From a virus: a stretch of 23,950 nt of DNA. This document shows, in pieces, positions 1-8,000 of the stretch. The stretch's first letter is position 1. Each line of letters opens with the position of its first letter. The notes beneath the pieces are model-generated. The model was not told where the DNA came from. It worked only from the letters and a program-made list of their open reading frames with translations, and searched no databases. Position numbers and translations under genes: made by a program. The stretch is taken from positions 1 through 23,950 of the IMG/VR virus record IMGVR_UViG_3300003690_002620; one strand, 5' to 3'.

Positions 1-1
1 G

Positions 2-1315
2 GAATTTGGAGGGTCCCCAGAAGGAGGACCTGAATTTGCAGGGTTCCCAGGGGGTGGGACCGCTGACACGGGAGGCTACCAGGCAGCGCCAGAAGGAGGC
101 GGGGAGCAAGCAGCACCACCTGACATCCCTAGTATGCCTGTACTCACGGCGGCCGACCCAGGTCCAGCACAAGACATGGATCCCCCTCCACTGGGGCAGC
201 CACAACAAACCGGGCAGGCAGCGAGCCCAGGCCCAGAAGGCGAGAGAGAGTACGCGCCCGGACCAGAGACAGACATCGTTGACTTCCCAGGGTCTGAGAT
301 TTATGAGGGTGGTGGGGGCCTCCAACCGCAGGCTCCAGGATCTCCACCCCCAGCAACCCCTCCCGCTGGAGCAGGCTACTACCCAGAAGGCGACCCCATG
401 CTGGGGACAGGTGATGCTGGTGTTTCTGGGGCCGGGCAAGATGCAGGTCTAGGGTCACCCATGGGGGGTGGTGACGCACCACCTGATGTGCGGCGTCCCT
501 CTCCCATTGACGGCTATCAAGCCGACCCGAATCTGCCCCTGGGAGGCGATCCAGAGTTTACCGACTACGTTGATCCTGGAGCAGGCCAGAATATTCCAAA
601 CCTGCCGGATGAAGAAGTCCCCCTTGGCGGTGATGCGCTTGCCTTGGACGACACAGGGGTCAATGTGGTTGACGCCACAGGGACGCCCGACGTAACCCGT
701 CCTCCTGTAACAGAGACCGACACGGGGCTGACAGACGATGTGGTCGAAACTGAGGAAGAAGGGATGCCCCAGTGGATGCAGGACACGCTGGACACGGCGA
801 CGAGCACCCCACAGATGCCTGGGCAGGACCCCAGATACACCGCGGTGAGTAGCATCCAAGCAGGCCAAGACCCCTTCTCTCAGGTCAAGAACCAGCGGAT
901 GGCCGAACTCCTGGCTGACCGGGGGCAGGCCCGTGGGGCTCTCACCAGCGAGAACGAACAGGCGATGCGGGACATCATCAGGTCCGGTGGACGGCTCCCA
1001 CAGCAGTCGCGCCGTGACATGCGCCGCGCCATGGAGATTGAGGGCGCACGCTCACCCCTCGACGCCCTGCGAAAGTCCCAGACCTCCCAGGCCCAGGCAG
1101 CCATGGCAGGACGGGGCATGTTGGGGAGCGGGGGTGAGATGGACTACATGCAGCGGCTGGAAGGCAAGCTGGCTCCCCAGTATGCCGCGGCCGGGCAGCA
1201 GATTGAGCTGGAGGAGCGCCGCGCCGAGGACAAGCGACTCTCCGAGGCCATGAGTGGGGCGCGTGACCTCACCATGACGCAGAGCCGCACAAGTTCCTGG
1301 CTGAGTTCGGCCTGA
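2..1315 (+). CDS. Partial structural-type protein, 5' end outside the window, frame broken near 3' end
   Basis: The frame is open from the first bases of the window, so the gene starts upstream; the ATG at 134 is probably internal. About 437 residues are visible. The first ~270 are low complexity, rich in Gly, Pro, Asp and Glu, with no recognisable domain. The last ~150 change to an Ala/Gln/Arg/Glu-rich, probably helical region (around AQAAMAGRGMLGSGGEMDYM), a style common in phage virion and tail-associated proteins. The frame stops at 1313-1315, but the protein-like sequence continues in another frame to 1455, so this end is probably not the native C terminus. It is the first visible gene of a same-strand run of large virion-type genes. 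The function is unknown; the structural role is inferred from composition and context only. Confidence 0.75.
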   Translation, partial: EFGGSPEGGPEFAGFPGGGTADTGGYQAAPEGGGEQAAPPDIPSMPVLTAADPGPAQDMDPPPLGQPQQTGQAASPGPEGEREYAPGPETDIVDFPGSEIYEGGGGLQPQAPGSPPPATPPAGAGYYPEGDPMLGTGDAGVSGAGQDAGLGSPMGGGDAPPDVRRPSPIDGYQADPNLPLGGDPEFTDYVDPGAGQNIPNLPDEEVPLGGDALALDDTGVNVVDATGTPDVTRPPVTETDTGLTDDVVETEEEGMPQWMQDTLDTATSTPQMPGQDPRYTAVSSIQAGQDPFSQVKNQRMAELLADRGQARGALTSENEQAMRDIIRSGGRLPQQSRRDMRRAMEIEGARSPLDALRKSQTSQAQAAMAGRGMLGSGGEMDYMQRLEGKLAPQYAAAGQQIELEERRAEDKRLSEAMSGARDLTMTQSRTSSWLSSA

Positions 1316-1455
1316 AGCGCACCGAGGTGATGGAGAGTATCCAGCAGGGGCGTCTCGATGCGGTGCTGCCCTTGATCCAGCTGTACATGCGTGGGGCTGA
1401 GATATCGGCGGGTGGGTTCGTCCGCGGGGAAGGCAAGGAAGACCTGTACGAGTGA
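1267..1455 (+). other. Frame-shifted 3' continuation of the preceding gene
   Basis: Frame 1 is open from 1267 to the TGA at 1453-1455. From about 1285 it reads as ordinary protein (PHKFLAEFGLKRTEVMESIQ, then a helical segment ending KEDLYE). It lies one base back (-1) from the frame of the upstream gene, and the next gene begins 10 bp after its stop, as expected if 1455 is the true gene end. Both frames are open together only at 1267-1312, so the shift falls there. I see no standard X-XXY-YYZ slippery heptamer in that interval, so a single-base sequence error or real mutation is more likely than programmed slippage. A separate 41-residue gene from the ATG at 1330 is possible, but it lacks a properly spaced ribosome-binding site. 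Confidence 0.65.
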
Positions 1456-1465
1456 GGACTAGATA

Positions 1466-2128
1466 ATGCCAGTACATCCAGGCAGTGGCGGGGCTGGTCC
1501 CGGTGGGGCGCACAATCCTGCCCAGCAGAAGGGGCAGATCATGGAGGTCTTCGAGGCCCTACAAAAGGGTCTCAAGAGGCGCGGGGGCGGCCCCACCTTC
1601 GCCCAAGGGGCGACGGGAGCCTCCAACATAAGCGGCGTCGATCCAGTAGGGGCCCGAGACCCCAAGCGGCGGGGGTCTACACGGGTGAAGACTCCACGCG
1701 GCACTTCACGGGTCTCGCGGCGGCAGCTAGGCGGGCAAAGTGGGCCCACAGCCATGCGCGACCGTACGGGGACCACTGGAGCCAGCGTGAAGGCTGCCCG
1801 TGGCGGGCCAAAATCGACCGCCAAGCCCGGCAAGCCGAAGAAGAAGCTGGCCAAGGCCGGGAAGTCCATGACTGAAGAGGACCCAGCCTTTACACCTGAG
1901 TATGGGAAGCCACCACCGAAGCCTGAAGAGATGGCTGCACAGGCTGCTGCGGGCGCGGGAGCCCCAGGAGGTGCCGCCCGGCGTCCAGCGCCACCACAGC
2001 CAGCCACACCCCCTGCAGGCATCACGGCGCACCAGGGCGTGCCCATGCCTGGAGTCAATCGACGCAGTGTAGGGCCCGAGTCCATGATGGCGCAACGCCT
2101 GCCGAATACGCGCCGCCTTTTAGGATAA
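1466..2128 (+). CDS. Basic Gly/Pro/Ala-rich hypothetical protein (220 aa)
   Basis: The start ATG at 1466 has a modest GAGG-type ribosome-binding site about 8 bases upstream and follows the probable end of the previous gene by 10 bp. The protein is low complexity and very basic in its first half (KGLKRRGGG, then repeated Lys/Arg around residues 60-135, including KSTAKPGKPKKKLAKAGKS). A Pro/Ala-rich tail follows. No domain, signal peptide or membrane helix is visible. Such basic, disordered proteins in virion gene clusters often bind DNA or act as small virion components, but nothing here proves that. It sits between the disrupted first gene and the large peptidase-bearing gene in a same-strand run. 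Confidence 0.7.
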   Translation: MPVHPGSGGAGPGGAHNPAQQKGQIMEVFEALQKGLKRRGGGPTFAQGATGASNISGVDPVGARDPKRRGSTRVKTPRGTSRVSRRQLGGQSGPTAMRDRTGTTGASVKAARGGPKSTAKPGKPKKKLAKAGKSMTEEDPAFTPEYGKPPPKPEEMAAQAAAGAGAPGGAARRPAPPQPATPPAGITAHQGVPMPGVNRRSVGPESMMAQRLPNTRRLLG

Positions 2129-2137
2129 GGAATCGCC

Positions 2138-5071
2138 TTGGCTATTAACTGGGGAGAAGGGCTTCAATCCTTCACACGGACGCTCATCCCGATGCTCCTG
2201 GAGCAGTCTCGCTTCAAGGAGCGGGAGGAGGAGCGTGACTGGTACCGTGGGATGCAGGAGCGGGGCCAAGGGCTTGATGAGCTGGGGGTAGGCAGCGACC
2301 TTCTTGAAAAACTCTATACCCGCATGGCGGGTCAGGGGGACCGCGACCCGGCGGACTTCGCGGCTGCGGGTGTAGGTCAGTTGGGGGCATTCTACACAGA
2401 TCCAGCCACTAGCCAACCCTGGGCCGAGGGCACCCCTGGCTTTGCTAATGTGGAGGCCTTCAAACGCCAGTTGGAAACCCCCTTTATTGAGAGTTACATC
2501 TCGCCCCTAGACCAGGTCCTCCAAAACGCACTGAGGGGACCGAACGCCATAGGGCGAGGGATGGGCGCTGAGCAATGGGAGGCCTGGCTGATTGCCCAGG
2601 GGGTGGACCCAGACGCCATCTACCAGGAAGAGGTGCAGCCGGTACAAGAGGTGATCGGTGGGCCTGCCATTGAGAATCTCATGGCGGGCATCGCGGGAGA
2701 GGGTATAGCAGCCCCTGCCAGGGAGAGTGTCACAGGAGTTCCGGCCGAAGAAGAAACCACCATCATAGAGCACCTGATGGAACTCGGCGAGAACCGGGAC
2801 GCGCAGACGGAGGCGATAGAGTGGCGAACCCGCGCCCTCCAGACAGCGCCCACCCCAGAGGTATTCCAGGGTCCCGGTGGTGAAGCCATTTTCACCTGGA
2901 CGATGCTGAATCCCGTCATCGTCGGCCAACACGACCTGATAAGGATCAAACTCCCTCCGGGTGTGACCCCCATCGTCCCTGGGAACCTGATGAGCGACAT
3001 GCTCGGGTTCATGATGGGCACTCAGCTGGTGACGCCTGGGCCAGCACGCTATGAGGCAGCGCAGGGGTTCATCCAAGACCAGCAGCTGACCCCCGCACAG
3101 GAGGTCGGGTTCTTCCGGGGGATCTGGAACTGGATGTTCAGTGGGTTTGGGGATGAGACACCCCCGGTGCCCCCACCAACAGCGACAGAAGTTGAGGCAG
3201 CGCCACCAGGAGTTGATCCTGCCACGGCGGGGGTGGATGCTGCCACGGCGGCGCAGATTGATGCGGTGGCATCCTCGATTGCCACCGATGAGCCCACCTT
3301 CGATCCAAACACGATTGTGCAAGTCATCCCATCGACGGCTCCCTCAAACGACTGGGAGAGGATTTCAATAGATATGCATGGCAACCAGCGTATCTATTAC
3401 AAGGACGGGAGGACCGAAGATTCACCAGACAGTTCCTATGCGGGCGCAGTAGGGCCACCTGCTCCTCCTCCAACTCCACCCCCTACCGAGATACCAGCGA
3501 GTGCCCTGGTCAGGCCGATGGGGATAGAGAAGCCGGGCACGCTCGGTGGACACCCCCTCACCGAGGCGGGGGCAACTGTTGTAAGGGCCCTCAAAATTGC
3601 GCCAGAGGCTTTGTGGAAGAACCTTAAAACTGTTGCTGTAGACGCCCCCATCGCCGTCTTCTACGAAGCCCTAGAACATCTGGGCTTGATAGGGAAGGTG
3701 GAGGGGGAGGCACCCTTCTTCCCGCCAGGTTTAGGGCCATACCAGGAGAGCCCCAATAAGCTGCTGGAGCGGGTTTCTAAATGGCCACCAGCTGGTGGCC
3801 GTGGGCTGCCTCTAGAGGAAATAGGCCGTGGGATGGCTGACCTCCAGATGGCGTGGGCTCCGGCCTGGCAGACTGGGCGTCCCATCCCGCAGGCACCAGG
3901 CGCTGACCCCACCCAACGTCCACCAGCTTTTGCCCCTGGGCAGGGCCCCCCAGCGGGAAGTGCTGTCCCAGCGTGGCAGTTTGCCCCGACTGGTCCCACA
4001 GGTGGTCCTGGGGTCGTCCCGGGAACCACGCCTCCTGTAGGCGCACTGGGCGGCCGATTCACGCCCACTGGTCAGCGGATCGGGGAGCCAGGACAGTACA
4101 TCGGGGGCTTTGGTGGGGGCCCCGTTGGGGGCTCTGGCGGGCCAGTGGTGCCCCCCATGCGACCTGGGGGTCCAACTACAGCGCCGCCATCGGCAGCGCC
4201 TCTAGGGGCTGCAGGAGCCCCTGTGGGTGGCGCGATCTCCGGCTTCCCTGGGGTGTTCCCTGGGGCAGGAGGCTTGTCGCCAGTCCCTGGTCCCCCTGCA
4301 GCCGCAGCGGTGCCACCTGGGACCGGGCCAGGAGCCATCCCACAAGTCAATATCCAGAGCATCCTGAGAGCCCTGGAGGGCTTGTCACCAGTCCCGGGTC
4401 CTCCTAGAGCAGCGCCTGGGGCCGGGGTGGTGCCACCAGCGGCTCCAGCACCAGTAGTGCCCTCGACACCCACAGGTGCGTTCAGGGGAGCGCCGCATAG
4501 ATATCCACCAGGAGCGGTCGCCGCGGCTCCAGCACCAGCGGCCCCCATCCCGCCTGCGCCGACACCAGCAGTGCCAGCGGCACGCCCGGCACCGGCCGTC
4601 ACGCGGAGGAGACGCGCCCCCACAGCGGGAGCTGGGCCAGCTCCGGGGTCCCCAGGGTACTCGGCTTACAATATGGCGGCGGCCTCTAGACATCAGTCTC
4701 AGATTCAGCAGCTGATTGCGGCGATGGCGCGGCAGGGGTATCAAGTCATGGTCGCGCCGAGGGGGGGCCTCCGCACAGCCGACGCCCAAGCGGAGCTGTA
4801 CGCGAAGGGCCGATCTGGAAAGCCGGGGAAGACAGTCACGGAACTGGAGGGCACCCCTGGACGTGAATCTATGCACCAGAGAGGAACAGGCACTGATATC
4901 GTGTTCGTGGGCCCAGACGGACAGCCAAGCTGGGACCCCTCCCATCCATGGGATATCCTCGGCCAGGAAGGGGAGAATCTCGGGTTGACCTGGGGTGGGA
5001 GATGGAAGGCAGTGGACCTCCCACACTTCGAGACCCTCCCACCTCGTCGAGCAGCATCTGCCCCCGAGTAA
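2138..5071 (+). CDS. Large virion-type protein with C-terminal M15 zinc peptidase domain (977 aa)
   Basis: Translation probably begins at the TTG at 2138, preceded by the AGGATAAGGA stretch and 10 bp after the previous stop. Residues 1 to ~300 look globular. Residues ~345-840 are a long Pro/Gly/Ala-rich region with an internal repeat (GLSPVPGPP at residues 712 and 748). From about residue 850 there is a peptidase M15 (VanY / L-alanyl-D-glutamate endopeptidase type) domain. SMHQRGTGTD matches the family pattern SxHxxGxAxD, with zinc ligands H913 and D920. DLPHFE supplies the third ligand H963, with D960 in the catalytic acidic position. M15 enzymes cut peptidoglycan stem peptides. Fused to a giant structural-type protein in the virion gene run, it is most simply a virion-associated lysin that helps DNA entry. 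The domain call is good; the location in the particle is inferred. Confidence 0.85.
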   Translation: MAINWGEGLQSFTRTLIPMLLEQSRFKEREEERDWYRGMQERGQGLDELGVGSDLLEKLYTRMAGQGDRDPADFAAAGVGQLGAFYTDPATSQPWAEGTPGFANVEAFKRQLETPFIESYISPLDQVLQNALRGPNAIGRGMGAEQWEAWLIAQGVDPDAIYQEEVQPVQEVIGGPAIENLMAGIAGEGIAAPARESVTGVPAEEETTIIEHLMELGENRDAQTEAIEWRTRALQTAPTPEVFQGPGGEAIFTWTMLNPVIVGQHDLIRIKLPPGVTPIVPGNLMSDMLGFMMGTQLVTPGPARYEAAQGFIQDQQLTPAQEVGFFRGIWNWMFSGFGDETPPVPPPTATEVEAAPPGVDPATAGVDAATAAQIDAVASSIATDEPTFDPNTIVQVIPSTAPSNDWERISIDMHGNQRIYYKDGRTEDSPDSSYAGAVGPPAPPPTPPPTEIPASALVRPMGIEKPGTLGGHPLTEAGATVVRALKIAPEALWKNLKTVAVDAPIAVFYEALEHLGLIGKVEGEAPFFPPGLGPYQESPNKLLERVSKWPPAGGRGLPLEEIGRGMADLQMAWAPAWQTGRPIPQAPGADPTQRPPAFAPGQGPPAGSAVPAWQFAPTGPTGGPGVVPGTTPPVGALGGRFTPTGQRIGEPGQYIGGFGGGPVGGSGGPVVPPMRPGGPTTAPPSAAPLGAAGAPVGGAISGFPGVFPGAGGLSPVPGPPAAAAVPPGTGPGAIPQVNIQSILRALEGLSPVPGPPRAAPGAGVVPPAAPAPVVPSTPTGAFRGAPHRYPPGAVAAAPAPAAPIPPAPTPAVPAARPAPAVTRRRRAPTAGAGPAPGSPGYSAYNMAAASRHQSQIQQLIAAMARQGYQVMVAPRGGLRTADAQAELYAKGRSGKPGKTVTELEGTPGRESMHQRGTGTDIVFVGPDGQPSWDPSHPWDILGQEGENLGLTWGGRWKAVDLPHFETLPPRRAASAPE

Positions 5072-5074
5072 CCT

Positions 5075-8000
5075 ATGGCCACACAACGCCAGCGTTGGGC
5101 TGCCCGTCAGCTTGAACGCCAACGACTCTCGGCGCGCAGCACGCCTCAGTGGGAGGCCTACCTGCGTGACCTCCAGAAGGCCCAAACCGACCCGAAGTTT
5201 GCCAAGCTCCTCGCTGACCGTGCGGAGTGGGGGAGCACCCAGTCTGGCATGTTGGGGTGGCCTGCTGACGTGGGGCTCGCGGGGCTGGGTATGGTTGGTG
5301 GTCCTATAGGGCGAGTCGCCTCCAACATCGGGTTCGGGGCACTCGGGAGTGCGCGCATGGCGGAGGGGATCACCCGGGAGAGAGAGGGGCTTCCCCATGC
5401 CAAGTCTCAAATAGGCTTCGGGGCGATGGACATTGCTGCGCCTGGCCTGATGCGGATGCTGGGAATTGGGAAGAAGGCAGCGGCAGCCAAAGCCACGACC
5501 CCACAGTTCAAACCTGGATTTAGCTATCCCATGGGGGGCCCGCAGCGCGCCACCCCAACTGATCACCCGTTCTTTGGAGGGCCGACACCCCCCACCCCAG
5601 GACCTGCAGGCGCGGCGCGAACCGCGGCTGACCTCGGGGAAGAGGAGCTAGGAGATATTGGGCGGGCGCTGGCAGCGGGCCCTAAACCAGGGAAGATGGG
5701 CGGCCTGCTGGGAGGACAATACCCCACGCAAGGTGTACGTGATCCAAAGGGGGCCGTCCATGCTGGCATCCTAGATGAGAAGGGGAAGGGCCTGGGCGCG
5801 CAAGCCCTGCGCGATGAGGACCTCGTCCTGGATCGAGACATAGATAACCGGCTTGATGACCTCCAGCAAGCGGTGGAGCGTGGCGCGCAAGGCTTCAAGG
5901 CAGGAATCCCTCGTCCAGGGGGCGTGCGCCGTGCCCCGGATGTCACTAGGCTCGCCAACCTGGTTACACGGAGATGGCGCTACAACCCCAAGCGCGGCCC
6001 AGGCCAGCTCCCGGTAGGTGGGGTCATGGACGAGTATGGGGCATTGGCTGCTGCCAAACTTACCGGGGAACCCCGGGGGTGGGAGAGCCTCAAGGGTCAA
6101 CTCTGGAAGGACTCTCGGCCCCCAGGTCTTGAAGGGGCTCAGCACGACCCAGGCGTGACGATCCGGCAGCTGCAAGAAGCGGGGGCGGAGGGAGCCGACA
6201 ACCCCTTCGCCTGGTACAACGTGGAGGAGGCTGCTCCCGACATAGAAAAAATCCAGTTCCGGTGGGACGTTGATAATAAGGTAGAGGATTTGGTAGAGGC
6301 GATGCCCTCGGGGCCCCGCACACGCAGAGCCACGACTCCCCGGCGTACCGCCCCCGGGCCCCCCAGAGCCGAGACCCCCACCCCACGCGAGGCGAGTCGA
6401 GGGCGTGACCCAGGCGTAGTCCCAACGGGGGCAAGAACGGTGCCTCCTAGTGCTGGCCCAGCATCTGATGAGGTCATCAAAGACCTCCAGAAGCAGGTGG
6501 CGGAGGCCGAACGGAAGCTCAGAACAAGTACCAGTGAGCTTGGGTCAGCGGAGTCCCAAGCAAACTGGGATGATCTTATGCGCCTCCAACGGGCGCTGAA
6601 CAAGGCCCGGAATCCCATCGCGGTCGGCAGCGCCAGCAAGATTCCACCCCGCCCTACTGAGGCTCCGGGGGCTGCCCCCGGGGCCGTCCCCACACGGCTC
6701 CCGTTCGAGACAGAGGCCCAACTGTCTCCCGACGCTGCACGCAGGACCACACAGCTGGAAGAGGAAATTCCACAGCACCGAGCACTGGGGCAACATGAGA
6801 CAGCTGCCAGCAAGCAAGCCGAGCTGGACGAGCTAAGAGGGATTTCACCCCGTATCGCTGAAGCAGATGATGTCGTCGGCCTCAGTGGCGCGGAGCCCCC
6901 TGCCGCCCCCGAGATCAGACAGCTCGCCCAACGCCGCCCTGGGGATATCGTTAGGGAGGACCAGGATGCCGCCACGTTCCTCGCTGACATCGACACCGAT
7001 CACTGGCTAGCGACTGCCCCCACTACTGACCCCAAGCGCGCCCAGCAAACTGCCTTCCTCGCACGGGATGTCCTCAACCATGCCATGGCCCCCATCGTGG
7101 CTGTACAGGTCGCCCGGCAGGTGCCTGCCCAAATCTTCAAACCGGGGTTCCCGGGGATGGCCGAAGCGGAGGTCATGCAGCACTTGCAGGGGCTCGGGGG
7201 GCTCCTTCGGCGCAACGAGGGGGGCGCACGGGAGGCCGTGACCAAGGCCTTCCAGACCCTTCAGGGAGAGGACCGCCAGCTCCGGGAGATGATTCGGCGC
7301 ACCCTCCTCCCCCGGACGGCAGTAGGACGAGACTTCCTGCGGCTGTTCCAGGGGAAGATGACGCCTACGGTTCGGCGGCCTGGGTTCCGAGATCCTGCAC
7401 AGACTATCCGGGAACGGGGGCCCCTGCGCGAGGGGGAAGAGATTGATTATCTCCAGGATCTCTTTGCGACCTACGATGTCCCCGTGGTCCCCGGGGACCA
7501 TCAAACATTAGGGGATGGGTGGCGCTGGCTCTCCAGTGAGGAGAAGTCCCGCGCCCTGGATACCCTGGTCGCAGAGTTCAAGCTCCCCTCCGAGGATGCC
7601 ATCCTCTACTACGTGAAGCAGATGAAGGCGGATGAGACGTGGCGCATCATTGAGATGATGTCCGACAAGATTGTCAAGACCGCCGAGTTGAAGAAGAAGT
7701 ACGCCGTCGCTGCATCGAAGGCAGCGCGCAGTGGGAATCTCGCGGATGCACGGGCGGCCGACCCCAAGATCGAAGGCACCCCTGGGCGGCTCATCCAAGA
7801 ACTGCGCGGGGGCGGCAAGGACCAGGAGGTAGTCAAGGCTATCTTCGATGCGTTTGAACGTGACCCTGATGCCTCCCACTGGGGAGCGGCGGGGTGGTTC
7901 CCCATCCTCAAAGACTACCTGAAGCCTAACGAAACCCTGAAAGGTGCGCGGGGAATCGGCGCAGCCTTGACCCGGTATGGGGAGGAGCTAGCGAGGCTCA

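Noticed and set aside
1267-1312. Programmed -1 ribosomal frameshift in the first gene
   Set aside because: No slippery heptamer or obvious stimulatory structure was found in the shared open interval; an indel is the simpler explanation, although not excluded.
4385-5566. 393-codon minus-strand open frame
   Set aside because: It spans the junction of two well-supported plus-strand genes, including the M15 domain, and is Arg/Cys/Trp-rich like an antisense shadow.
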